A stretch of 64,000 bases of DNA from CAMBRQ01 sp945870325 (lineage in GTDB: Bacteria; Bacillota; Clostridia; Lachnospirales; Lachnospiraceae): NCBI RefSeq assembly GCF_050313795.1, contig NZ_JBNPMC010000011.1:1-64000 (forward strand). Reading direction: 5' to 3'. A program made the translations under genes and the position numbers. Within the stretch, counting starts at the first letter, position 1. Each line of letters opens with the position of its first letter. This document shows positions 37,414-45,516 of the stretch, in pieces. The notes below the pieces were generated by a model. That model was not told where the DNA came from. It saw nothing but the letters and a program-made list of their open reading frames with translations, and ran no database searches.

Positions 37414-37436
37414 GAGGCGATGATTCGCCTCCTTTA

Positions 37437-37718
37437 TTAGTGGACCTTTTTCATGTAGCCCTGAACCATTTTGACCATGTTCTCAATCTGGTTTTGTTCT
37501 TCCTGAGTCTTGCCTTCTTTCAAGATGGAAAGGATCAGGGAGAATTCATCAGGGGTGAATTGGATTCCTTTTTTGTTAGCATTGGTGATCAGTGCCATCA
37601 TGACCGGGGCAAGGGACTTGCCGGATTTACCCTGGGTCTGGGTGGCGGCGGTTCGGATCAGTTCCAGTTTGATTGGGTCTAAATTCTTCATTGCGGGATG
37701 ATTCATCCATTCATTCAT
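37437..37718 (-). CDS. Hypothetical 93-residue helical protein
   Basis: No known function. The sequence is helical and Lys/Gln/Met-rich (KTQEEQNQIENMVKMVQGY), with no signal or membrane segment. Its start overlaps the end of the next upstream gene by 8 bp, so both are translated together. The segment FTPDEFSLILSILKEGK looks like a small helical bundle of the kind seen in spore- or envelope-related Clostridia proteins, but this is only a resemblance. Confidence 0.75.
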   Translation of the reverse strand: MNEWMNHPAMKNLDPIKLELIRTAATQTQGKSGKSLAPVMMALITNANKKGIQFTPDEFSLILSILKEGKTQEEQNQIENMVKMVQGYMKKVH

Positions 37719-38184
37719 TATCTTGTTCTCCTTTCATATTGCCGGAATCTGGCGTGTTCATTTCATTTTCAAACATAGTGTTGTACATGTTGAACATCTC
37801 CTGCTGTTCAGGGGTCAGCATGTTCTGCATCATATCCATGGGATTAAAATTCCCGAAGTCCTGAGAGGTGGAATCGGACATAGCCTGCATACTCTGGATC
37901 ATTTCCATCATATTCATCATGCTTGACATCTGTTCCATCATCTCTTTTTCGGATGGCTCCATGTAGGGCTTTAATTCGTCCAGCATATTCATGGATAAAG
38001 AACGGGAAGGAAAGCCCCGGAAGGATTCCATGGTTCGGCGCAGTTCCAGGAATTTGATATAGAATGCGAGGAAGCGCTGCATGGAAGGCGGAGTGTATGG
38101 AAGCAGCAGTTTGAGTGTATAGAGGAAGGGTGGGGTAACCAGATTATCGAAAGGTGTCATTGGTCTGTAGGATTTTTGTTCCAT
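37711..38184 (-). CDS. Hypothetical Met-rich 157-residue protein
   Basis: An unrecognised protein. The N-terminal half is basic and aromatic (LKLLLPYTPPSMQRFLAFYIK, with Pro-rich turns), and the C-terminal half is exceptionally rich in Met, Gln and Glu (MMEQMSSMMNMMEMIQ). It overlaps the downstream 93-residue gene by 8 bp. Both likely act together. No signal peptide is convincing. Confidence 0.75.
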   Translation of the reverse strand: MEQKSYRPMTPFDNLVTPPFLYTLKLLLPYTPPSMQRFLAFYIKFLELRRTMESFRGFPSRSLSMNMLDELKPYMEPSEKEMMEQMSSMMNMMEMIQSMQAMSDSTSQDFGNFNPMDMMQNMLTPEQQEMFNMYNTMFENEMNTPDSGNMKGEQDNE

Positions 38185-38313
38185 ACGTGCTCCTTAACAT
38201 AGCGTTGTAAATATATATGCCAATGGAATGGAATTTATGAGATATGGAAAAACTAAATATGAGAATCTTCATATATTATAGGGTAAGCAGCGTTATTAAG
38301 AAAGGAAATGAAT

Positions 38314-38460
38314 ATGGACAGAAAACTGATTATTGATGGAAATGCAGTGTATGAACTGGATGAGAAGTGTATGCTGAAGAAACAGTTGAATACAAGTGAG
38401 AAGAAGGATGAACATAAGAGGCGCGAATCTGATGGTCATAAAATGAAGAGGACGGAGTGA
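38314..38460 (+). CDS. Small basic protein (48 residues)
   Basis: A short open frame preceded by AAAGGAAATGAAT. The protein starts MDRKLIIDGNAVYELDEKC and has a Lys/Arg/Glu-rich tail. Its ordered N-terminal half (beta hairpin type) with a single Cys looks like a real conserved micro-protein. A hairpin (38450-38472, GGACGGAGT paired with ACTCCGTCC) begins in the last codons and would end the transcript. Function unknown. Confidence 0.6.
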   Translation: MDRKLIIDGNAVYELDEKCMLKKQLNTSEKKDEHKRRESDGHKMKRTE

Positions 38461-38472
38461 TATACTCCGTCC
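38450..38472. terminator. Hairpin after the 48-residue gene
   Basis: GGACGGAGT (38450-38458) pairs with ACTCCGTCC (38464-38472), a 5-nt loop. It lies between convergent small genes. No long T-tract follows. Confidence 0.55.
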
Positions 38473-38538
38473 CCTTTGGGCTGTATGCATCCTGCGGAAC
38501 TGCCAGTGGCAGATTCCGCAGGTCTGTATTTCAGAAGA

Positions 38539-38805
38539 TTAGCATCCGCATCCGCAATCGAAGTTGCCGCATCCATTGCCGCATCCGCCGCAGAAGATGA
38601 GCAGAAGGATGATCCACAGACAACTGTCATTGCCGCATCCGCATCCGTTGTTGCCAAAGTTGTTGCCGCATCCGCCGCAGAAGATAAGCAGAAGGATGAT
38701 CCACAGGCAGCTATTGCCTCCGAAACCACAACCACATCCGCAGTCTCCTCCGCTTCTTCCAGAATCACAACCACATCCACAGTTTGTAGCACTTAAATCG
38801 CTCAT
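38539..38805 (-). CDS. Cys/Gly-rich small protein with duplicated hydrophobic unit (chorion-like high-cysteine protein)
   Basis: An 88-residue protein with many CGC and GCG motifs and a tandem repeat: the unit SCLWIILLLIFCGGCGN occurs twice, separated by a Gly/Asn/Cys stretch. Similar predicted proteins in Lachnospiraceae are named for chorion high-cysteine resemblance. Each hydrophobic unit could cross or enter the membrane. The ATG at 38805 lies 8 nt behind GGAGG; the ATG at 38820 overlaps that site. Function unknown; metal or disulfide roles are only guesses. Confidence 0.78.
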   Translation of the reverse strand: MSDLSATNCGCGCDSGRSGGDCGCGCGFGGNSCLWIILLLIFCGGCGNNFGNNGCGCGNDSCLWIILLLIFCGGCGNGCGNFDCGCGC

Positions 38806-38877
38806 TTTGAAATCCTCCATTGATAATGTTTACAGTACATAATATGTGGATGATTCCAATGTGTGAAAAAATAAAAT

Positions 38878-39513
38878 CTAATATTTTACCAAACGTTTTA
38901 CAGAATGCTGGTACTGGTAAGACTTTTTTTGGAGTTTAATCTTATCTATGGCAGAGATGCTTTCCTTAGCAAAGCTATCATATAAAGTCAGCAGGTAAGA
39001 TACTGTATAATTCCGGTTCTTATATGAGGTAAAGAGCAGCCAGTTCATAATATCCGGATGCCAGTAACGCTCTGGAATGGAAGCATTCCGAAGTTGGATC
39101 ACATACTTGATCGCCTGCATGGATAACTGGGTTAATCTGCTTGATCGATTCTTTTCTTTAAACAGCGTATCAGCTTCCAGTATGATGTCGTACAGGGCAT
39201 TGGCGGTCTTCCAGTATGTAACGAAGGCAGGGGCGGTGTCGTCATCTGTTTCTTCCATATTATGTAGATCGAAAGTCTGCATGACTGATTTCCTGCCGGA
39301 AATGTCCCGGTCATATTCTGCACGTTTGGCAGGATCGGACAGGATGCGATATGCTTCCAGAATCTCCTGCATCTGTGCGGTGGTGTCAATGCCGTTCTTC
39401 ATATTGGCATCCGGATGGTATTGCTTGGCAAGAGTGTTCTTGGCAGCGGTAATCTCATCCGGAGTTGCTTTCATAGATACCCCTAATATCTCGTAGTAAT
39501 TCTTGTTCTCCAT
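38878..39513 (-). CDS. DnaJ domain protein
   Basis: A 211-residue protein with an N-terminal J domain: NYYEILGVSMKATPDEITAA, the HPD motif in QYHPDANMKNG and AYRILSDPAKRAEYDRD. The remaining 130 residues are helical and not the Gly/Phe or zinc regions of DnaJ, so it is a specialised co-chaperone that should stimulate an Hsp70 on a specific client. The C-terminal part (SYQYQHSVKRLVKY) is basic. It lies behind repeat copy C. Confidence 0.92.
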   Translation of the reverse strand: MENKNYYEILGVSMKATPDEITAAKNTLAKQYHPDANMKNGIDTTAQMQEILEAYRILSDPAKRAEYDRDISGRKSVMQTFDLHNMEETDDDTAPAFVTYWKTANALYDIILEADTLFKEKNRSSRLTQLSMQAIKYVIQLRNASIPERYWHPDIMNWLLFTSYKNRNYTVSYLLTLYDSFAKESISAIDKIKLQKKSYQYQHSVKRLVKY

Positions 39514-39599
39514 TATATCCTCCCCTTATTATAAATGGATGTAGAACAATAATTATCTTACGACAAAATGGGGAAGAAATCAATGTGAATTTAGTTCTT

Positions 39600-39689
39600 G
39601 AAGAGTCATTCGTAAGATGTACGGCAGAGAGGGGGAGTATGGCAGTTCATATCCGACTCTCTGCCTGACATTCTTAGGTGTGACTCTTC
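39600..39689. repeat. Palindromic repeat, copy C
   Basis: Imperfect arms of about 33 bp (GAAGAGTCA near 39600 with TGACTCTTC ending at 39689; GGCAGAGAG with CTCTCTGCC) around a loop of about 24 nt. The sequence TGTACGGCAGAGAGGGG is shared with the minus-strand reading of the right arm of copy B, and the right flank AACGGGGAGGATTCC resembles the left flank of B. It fills much of the 310-bp gap between dnaJ-like and yjdF. Confidence 0.72.
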
Positions 39690-39823
39690 ATGAACGGGGA
39701 GGATTCCTGGCGGGGTGTGTTTTCTGCCATTGACAATTACATCCAGATATTCACTAATAGCGGACTGATAATGTTGTATTATTTTTCCCGTAATTTGCGA
39801 TTCGCAGACATGAAACACAGGGG

Positions 39824-40240
39824 CTAATGCCCCTTATGTTTCGCCTTTTTCTTTTGCTGTTTCAGTTCAAACTGCCGTTGTTTCTCTGCTTCCCGTTGTT
39901 CCCGGCTCGCGATTTTACGTTCAGTTTTCAACTGCTCCTGCTGTAATTTCAAAGCCTGTTGTGATTTTGTGCCTATTCCAGTATTTTGCACCTGTTTCCG
40001 AACTTCTCTCTGTATCCGTTTCGGATTGCGACTTGCCTCTTTTACATCAGTTGCCACAGCCGGACTAAAATTCAGCCGATCGTAATTTTTCAGAATAAAA
40101 TCATATATCTCGTAGTCTTTCGGTTCCGCACCAAACGTAACCTTACATACAGATAACTTTTCTTCAGATATTCGTTCAAATACGCCTATCCAGAATGGTT
40201 CCTCAAAAAATACTGTCAAACTGCCTGATATTTTGTCCAT
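39824..40240 (-). CDS. yjdF: YjdF family protein (DUF2992)
   Basis: A 138-residue protein. The N-terminal domain (SLTVFFEEPFWIGVFERI, VCKVTFGAEPKDYEIYDFIL) identifies YjdF, and the C terminus is a long basic coiled stretch rich in Gln, Lys and Arg ending in KAKHKGH. Its function is not known. In other Firmicutes the gene is controlled by a riboswitch that binds azaaromatic compounds, and a matching leader is present upstream here. The start at 40240 follows AAAGGAGG. Confidence 0.9.
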   Translation of the reverse strand: MDKISGSLTVFFEEPFWIGVFERISEEKLSVCKVTFGAEPKDYEIYDFILKNYDRLNFSPAVATDVKEASRNPKRIQREVRKQVQNTGIGTKSQQALKLQQEQLKTERKIASREQREAEKQRQFELKQQKKKAKHKGH

Positions 40241-40261
40241 GACAAATCCTCCTTTAATTTG

Positions 40262-40390
40262 TTTGGACAAAGAACGGACGACCCAAAGGAGGGAGGGCTA
40301 CTTACACCAAAATGGTGTGACCGGACTACCTACCGGTTCTGTAAGAGTCTGTGATACCCTTACGTTGTGTTTTTATCTTTGCCATGTTTC
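40262..40390 (-). ncRNA. yjdF riboswitch
   Basis: The leader of yjdF on the minus strand contains a hairpin ACCGG-TAGGTAGT-CCGGT preceded by CAGA, another stem CACACCATTTTGGTGT, and a purine-rich run (CCTCCCTCC opposite AAGGAGG) that can pair with the ribosome site. This agrees with translational control by the known yjdF RNA class. The call relies on the gene identity and visible stems; no covariance model was run. Confidence 0.6.
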
Positions 40391-40796
40391 ACTTAATTCT
40401 ATCATGGGTGTTCTCAAAAGACAACTTTCTTGATACGCTGAACAAGGCAGAGAATCTGCTTTGAGATAGGCAGGTTCTTTTATTTATGATAAAATTTAGG
40501 CAGGGGTGCATATGAGAGGCTCTTATACTGACGAAACGGTTATTTTACGGCATACCTATTAGTGATTAGAGAAAATAAGAAAAAAGCATCCCGAGCGATT
40601 TGAGCATATGTTAGGAAGATTAAAAGTGGTTCAAGTGCGAAGGTGGAAAGACTGTCTGTCGAAAAGAAGTAGTAGGTTTTGCAAGAGGTTTCTGTTATAA
40701 TAAGAAGAAATATGTGCGATGAAAAGACGAGAATAGGTTGAGATAAATTTATGAAAAGATATGAATCTGAATAGGAATAAGGAGTGTGAAAATTGG

Positions 40797-41958
40797 ATGG
40801 AAGACAGGAAAAAGAAACTTCCAATCGGGATTGAGAGTTTTGAAGAAATTCGAGGGGATGGCTTTTATTATGTGGACAAGACAGGATTAATCAAGGAGCT
40901 GCTTGATAATTGGGGAAAATATGGGAAAATTCCCCGTGATTTCGGTATCTCTGAAAGGAATCAATGCGGATTCCTATGAAACAGCGCGGGATATGGGGTC
41001 AGAGCCGTAAATGAAGAAGCAGACCGGATGCATGCGTATCTCCAAGGAGAGTATCTTTACCGGCCTGAATAATCTGCGGGTGTTATCTGCAGCGGATGTG
41101 GAATTCGATGAATATTTTGGATTTACAGATGGCGAAGTAAAGGAACTGTTAGAGTATTATGGCCTGTCCCGGGATTATGAAACCATTAAGGAATGGTATG
41201 ATGGATATCAGTTTGGAAATGTGGAGGTGTACTGTCCCTGGGATGTGATCTGCCATTGTAGTAAACTTTGCGCAGACAGCGGTGCGCACCCTCGGAACTA
41301 CTGGTCCAATACCAGCAGTAATGATGCAGTCAGACGTTTCATCCAGGAAGCGGATAATGGAACGACAAAACGTGAGATTGAAAAACTCGTTGCGGGAGAG
41401 GTGATTAAGAAGGGAATCCATCAGGAATTGACTTATAAAGATATGTATAATTCCATTGATCATATATGGAGTGTCCTATTTACCACAGGCTATCTTACCC
41501 AGAGAGGGAAACCGGAAAGGAAGGCTTTTGGGAATGCTCTGAAAAAAGGGGATGCTGAAGGCGTGGAGAAACGGCTTGCGGAGTATTTGAGACAGACCAT
41601 TAGCATTAGGGATACATTTGTGCAGAAGCCGATGAAGGAAAATTTTTATCATGGCATCCTGCTAGGGCTTCTGGGATATCAGGATACCTGGGGAATCTCC
41701 TCTAATAAGGAATCAGGAGACGGGTACAGCGATATTCTCGTGGAAATTGATGACGAAGAGATGGGTATTGTGATCGAACTGAAATATGCGGAGGATGGGA
41801 ATCTGGAAGCAGGGTGCAAGAAAGCCCTGGAACAGATCGAGAGGAATCGGTATGAGGAATCCCTGTGCGAAGAAGGAATCGAGCATATCTTAAAGTATGG
41901 AATTGCATGTTATAAAAAACGCTGCAGTGTCATGCTTGCGGATGTTGGATTTAGATAA
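40797..41958 (+). pseudogene. Degraded AAA-ATPase-like/PD-(D/E)XK protein (DUF1703 family)
   Basis: The N-terminal piece (KKLPIGIESFEEIRGDGFYYVDKTG) is the usual start of this family, but the frame breaks at about 40920, where the expected P-loop segment is missing. The VISVSLKGINADSYETARD segment then appears in another frame, and a further shift and deletion follow before RISKESIFTGLNN. The C-terminal nuclease part (41011-41958) is intact, with DGYSDILVEIDD and IVIELKYAED. The ATPase is therefore lost. The family is abundant and often mobile in gut bacteria. The 350 bp before it (40391-40796) show no gene. Confidence 0.85.
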
Positions 41959-42109
41959 AACCTGTGCTATAGAAAGGCATTTTCTAAGAGAGATTTTAGA
42001 TGAATACGGTAATAAACTAAATCGTGAACCTAAATTATTAGGAACTTTTGGGGTATTCAAATATACAACATATTGGAATAAACCTCTAAGGGAGAAAAGT
42101 AAAAAATGA
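41950..42109 (+). pseudogene. Truncated 3' gene fragment before the SUKH gene
   Basis: The frame ending at 42109 has a different, AT-rich composition from about 41955 on (LDEYGNKLNREPKLLGTFG then VFKYTTYWNKP). It has no start of its own and is fused to the end of the DUF1703 remnant. It may be the last part of a toxin or carrier protein whose body was deleted. Its stop overlaps the SUKH start by 4 bp, as toxin and immunity genes often do. The identity is not established. Confidence 0.45.
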
Positions 42110-42498
42110 TGAATGAAGAAATATTAAGAATGACAAGTAAATTTAATAGAAATAATGATTCTAAGAATCAGATAATAATTGATGAAAAATTAAAAAATCA
42201 TATATTTGATTATTCTGATTTTTTGGCTTATACAGATGGAGGTAATGGACTAATAGGCGATAATAATTATTTAATATTATGGAGGAAAGATGACCTGAAT
42301 GATTTAAATTCAGCGTATGAGGTTGAGACTTTTTTGCCAAATGTTTTTTTAATAGGGAGTGATGGAGGAGATATGGCATATGGAATTGATAATGAGGGGC
42401 AGTATATTCAGGTGCCTTTTATTGGAATGTCAATAGATGAAATGCTTATTGTGTCACATGATTTTAAAGGATTTCTCAAATATTTGGAAGAAAGTTAA
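42106..42498 (+). CDS. SUKH/SMI1-KNR4 family immunity-like protein
   Basis: A 130-residue protein of the SMI1/KNR4 superfamily: DFLAYTDGGNGLIGDNNYL, WRKDDLNDLNSAYEV and NVFLIGSDGGDMAYGI are the family's core. In bacteria SUKH proteins usually neutralise polymorphic toxins. The gene is clearly richer in A and T than its neighbours, and no full toxin is present, so it is an orphan immunity gene, perhaps acquired by transfer. The next 270 bp (42499-42771) show no gene. Confidence 0.87.
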   Translation: MMNEEILRMTSKFNRNNDSKNQIIIDEKLKNHIFDYSDFLAYTDGGNGLIGDNNYLILWRKDDLNDLNSAYEVETFLPNVFLIGSDGGDMAYGIDNEGQYIQVPFIGMSIDEMLIVSHDFKGFLKYLEES

Positions 42499-42771
42499 AT
42501 TTCTATTATAAATTGACAGAATACTGTGATGGAAAATGAATTAACTGGATTTAAGTTTGATTTACTGTGGGAAAGTGAATAAAAGTAATTCTTGAAAAAG
42601 AAATAAGTAGCAGATTTTGAAATTGTACCGTCAACTGAAAGGTGGTAATAAGCTACTATAAGTGGGGTAAATTATGGAAAAGAATATCTTATCTCAATAG
42701 ATAGAGATTGCGGAGCCAGTAGCGAAAAGAAAGGGAGGTGAATATTTTAATAAAAAAGGAATCGGGGATTT

Positions 42772-43671
42772 ATGGATAGAGTTAAGAAGAGGATCGGGTA
42801 TTGGTGTGAGGATACACTTAAGAAAGGCATCAGAGGATGTGGCATTGCAGTTGCAGTACTGGATACAGGTATGGCAGCGCACCCTGATATCACAGGCAGG
42901 GTAACGGCATTCTGGGATTGCGTGAATCACAGGCAGGGGATGTATGACGATAGTGGACATGGGACTCACGTAGGCGGGATACTTGCAGGCGATGGCAGGA
43001 TGTCGAAGGGACTATATAGTGGGATGGCTCCGGAAGCGAGACTGGCTGTTGTGAAAGTATTGGATGCAAAAGGTGAAGGAGAGGTCGAACAGATCTTGGA
43101 AGGAATCGAATGGGTCAGAAAGAATGGAAGACAATATGGAGTTCGGATTGTGAACATTTCCGTAGGAGCAAAGCAGAATCTGGATCGTGGGAAGGAAGAA
43201 AGGCTGGTGCAGGCGGTAGAGAATCTGTGGGATAGAGGCTATGTGGTTGTAGTATCTGCCGGGAATTACGGACCGGGAGAGGGAACCATTGCAGTACCAG
43301 GTAATAGCAGAAAGGTAATCACGGTAGGAGCAATGGATGAGCCGACGATGAAATATAATTGTTCAGGCATGGGACCAACCACCCAATGCATCGTAAAACC
43401 AGACCTCGTAGCCCCGGGTTACCAGATAATGTCCTGCAACAGCCTCTATCGAAAAAGTAAAAATTACTATATAAAGAAAAGTGGCACCTCCATGGCAACG
43501 CCCGTCGTATCAGGCGCAGCAGCACTATTCCTCTCAAAATATCCCGATGCCCGCAATGTAGAGATCAAACTAAAATTGCGCGAAACCTGCGACAGGAAAG
43601 AAAGCGGCGAAATACAAGGATGGAGAAGTGTTAGAATTGACCGCCTTTTCAAAACTGCATCCACAGGTTAA
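42772..43671 (+). CDS. S8 family serine peptidase (subtilisin-like, without signal peptide)
   Basis: A 299-residue protease with the full triad: Asp in VAVLDTGMAAHPD, His in DDSGHGTHVGGIL and Ser in SGTSMATPVVSGAAA; the oxyanion Asn is in VVSAGNYG. There is no signal peptide and no long pro-region, so it is likely an intracellular or specially exported subtilase. GGAGG precedes the ATG by about 30 bp, which leaves the start slightly uncertain; TTTATGG context gives 42772. It precedes the ylxM-ffh operon. Confidence 0.92.
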   Translation: MDRVKKRIGYWCEDTLKKGIRGCGIAVAVLDTGMAAHPDITGRVTAFWDCVNHRQGMYDDSGHGTHVGGILAGDGRMSKGLYSGMAPEARLAVVKVLDAKGEGEVEQILEGIEWVRKNGRQYGVRIVNISVGAKQNLDRGKEERLVQAVENLWDRGYVVVVSAGNYGPGEGTIAVPGNSRKVITVGAMDEPTMKYNCSGMGPTTQCIVKPDLVAPGYQIMSCNSLYRKSKNYYIKKSGTSMATPVVSGAAALFLSKYPDARNVEIKLKLRETCDRKESGEIQGWRSVRIDRLFKTASTG

Positions 43672-43694
43672 AAAAGATTAGGGAAAAATTAAAA

Positions 43695-43741
43695 GGTGTC
43701 AAGAAAAAACACTTGACACCCCAAAACTTTTGTTGTATGAT
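43695..43741 (+). promoter_or_regulatory. Promoter of ylxM-ffh with an overlapping hairpin
   Basis: TTGACA (43713-43718), 17-bp spacer, TATGAT (43736-43741). The inverted repeat GGTGTCAAG (43695-43703) and CTTGACACC (43712-43720) covers the -35 element; it could be the end of the peptidase transcript or an operator. Confidence 0.75.
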
Positions 43742-43757
43742 AGCACAGGTGATGAAC

Positions 43758-44102
43758 ATGAATGAGATTCTGGAACAGGCATTATTATTTGATTTTTATG
43801 GCGAACTGCTAACAGAACACCAGAAAGAGATCTATGAGCAATTCGTACTGGAAGATCTGTCGCTTGGAGAGATTGCGAAAGAAGCAGGAATCAGCCGACA
43901 GGGAGTTCATGATCTGATCAAGCGGTGCAATCAGACCTTAAAAGGCTATGAAGAGAAACTTCATCTTATTGAGAAATTTCTGGCGATCAAGGAGAAGGTA
44001 AAGACGATCAATGATTTGCTGGATGATTATGAAGAGCAGGATGTAAAAGAACTGATTGGCAATGTCCGCAGGATATCCGATGAGATTATAGAGGAGTTAT
44101 AG
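43758..44102 (+). CDS. ylxM: YlxM/p13-like DNA-binding protein of the SRP operon
   Basis: A 114-residue protein with a sigma-70 region 4-like helix-turn-helix (LSLGEIAKEAGISRQGVHDLIKR) followed by a coiled C terminus. It normally accompanies ffh; in streptococci YlxM modulates the signal recognition particle. Start at 43758 is chosen for AGGTG placed 6 nt upstream. The stop and the ffh start are 1 bp apart, so translation is coupled. Confidence 0.92.
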   Translation: MNEILEQALLFDFYGELLTEHQKEIYEQFVLEDLSLGEIAKEAGISRQGVHDLIKRCNQTLKGYEEKLHLIEKFLAIKEKVKTINDLLDDYEEQDVKELIGNVRRISDEIIEEL

Positions 44103-44103
44103 T

Positions 44104-45450
44104 ATGGCATTTGACAGTTTGACAGAAAAACTTCAGAACATATTCAAGAATTTGAAAAGCAAGGGACGTCTTACGGAAGAAGATGTAAAAGAGGCGTTAA
44201 AAGAGATTAAGCGTGCTCTGCTTGCAGCGGACGTTAACTTCAAGGTTGTAAAAGACTTCATTAAGAATGTTCAGGAAAGAGCAATCGGTCAAGACGTCAT
44301 GAACGGATTGAATCCCGGACAGATGGTGATCAAGATTGTGAATGAAGAACTGGTCAAACTGATGGGATCAGAGACGACCGAGATTCAGCTGCAGCCGGGG
44401 AAAGCCATGACAGTCATTATGATGGCAGGTCTTCAGGGTGCTGGTAAGACAACCACCACTGCGAAATTAGCAGGTAAATATAAGTTAAAAGGTAAGAATC
44501 CTCTGCTTGTGGCTTGTGATGTGTACAGGCCGGCAGCAATCAAGCAGTTACAGGTGAATGGTGAGAAACAGGGCGTAGAAGTATTTGCCATGGGTGAGAA
44601 CCATAAGCCGGCGAATATTGCAAAGGCTGCAATCGAACATGCACAGAAGAATGGAAATAATATCGTAATCTTGGATACAGCCGGACGTCTTCATATTGAT
44701 GAGGATATGATGGCAGAACTTCAGGAGATTAAAGAGATGGTAACCGTGCATCAGACAATTCTGGTAATTGATGCCATGACAGGTCAGGATGCGGTGAATG
44801 TAGCCAAGGACTTCAATGAGAAGATTGGCGTTGATGGTGTGATAGTTACGAAACTTGACGGTGATACAAGAGGCGGTGCGGCATTGTCCGTAAAAGCCGT
44901 GACCGGAAAGCCGATACTATATGTAGGTATGGGAGAGAAGTTATCCGATCTGGAGCAGTTCTATCCGGATAGAATGGCATCCCGTATCCTTGGAATGGGT
45001 GATGTGCTGACATTGATCGAGAAGGCAGAAGCCGAGATCGATGAAGAGAAGGCAAGGCAGATGACTCAGAAACTTAAGAAGAACCAGTTCGATTTTGATG
45101 ATTACTTAGAGAGTATCAAGCAGATGAGGAACATGGGCGGTCTTGGCAGTGTTATGAGCATGATGCCGGGGCTTGGCGGCATGGGTAAGATGAAAGGTCT
45201 GGATGATGAACAGACATCCCAGGCAGAGAAGAATCTGGCAAGAATAGAAGCCATGATCTACTCTATGACGCCAGAAGAGAGAAGTAACCCAGATATCCTG
45301 AATCCATCAAGAAAGCATCGAATTGCCAAAGGTTCCGGTGTAGACATCAGTGAAGTCAACCGAATGGTGAAACAGTTTGGCGAGATGAAGAAGATGATGA
45401 AGATGATGGGAAAAGGCGGCAGAAAAGGTAAGTTCCGTTTGCCGTTCTAA
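44104..45450 (+). CDS. ffh: Signal recognition particle protein Ffh
   Basis: A 448-residue GTPase that binds signal sequences and 4.5S/6S RNA. It has the N domain (LTEKLQNIFKNLKSKGRLTEEDV), G domain motifs GLQGAGKTTTTAKLA, DTAGRLH and TKLDGDTRGG, and the Met-rich M domain (MPGLGGMGKMKG; MKKMMKMMGKGGRKGKF). Length is normal. It works with FtsY and SecYEG in membrane protein targeting. A short imperfect hairpin (CGCGCAAAGCGCG, about 45465-45477) separates it from rpsP. Confidence 0.98.
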   Translation: MAFDSLTEKLQNIFKNLKSKGRLTEEDVKEALKEIKRALLAADVNFKVVKDFIKNVQERAIGQDVMNGLNPGQMVIKIVNEELVKLMGSETTEIQLQPGKAMTVIMMAGLQGAGKTTTTAKLAGKYKLKGKNPLLVACDVYRPAAIKQLQVNGEKQGVEVFAMGENHKPANIAKAAIEHAQKNGNNIVILDTAGRLHIDEDMMAELQEIKEMVTVHQTILVIDAMTGQDAVNVAKDFNEKIGVDGVIVTKLDGDTRGGAALSVKAVTGKPILYVGMGEKLSDLEQFYPDRMASRILGMGDVLTLIEKAEAEIDEEKARQMTQKLKKNQFDFDDYLESIKQMRNMGGLGSVMSMMPGLGGMGKMKGLDDEQTSQAEKNLARIEAMIYSMTPEERSNPDILNPSRKHRIAKGSGVDISEVNRMVKQFGEMKKMMKMMGKGGRKGKFRLPF

Positions 45451-45516
45451 GAGTTGGTATATCGCGCAAAGCGCGTTATATAGATAATGTATACAATTTT
45501 ATGGAGGTGAAATGCA

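Noticed and set aside
38436..38842. Ala/Ser/Pro-rich frames overlapping the Cys-rich gene
   Set aside because: They arise from the repeated Cys/Gly codons read in other frames; only the minus-strand Cys-rich frame has a good ribosome site.
40391..40796. A gene or RNA in the gap before the DUF1703 remnant
   Set aside because: Only short frames without ribosome sites and one weak hairpin (AAGGCAGA/TCTGCTTT near 40445) were seen.
45460..45482. Terminator between ffh and rpsP
   Set aside because: The CGCGCAAAGCGCG hairpin is short and lacks a T-tract; it more likely leaves the operon continuous.
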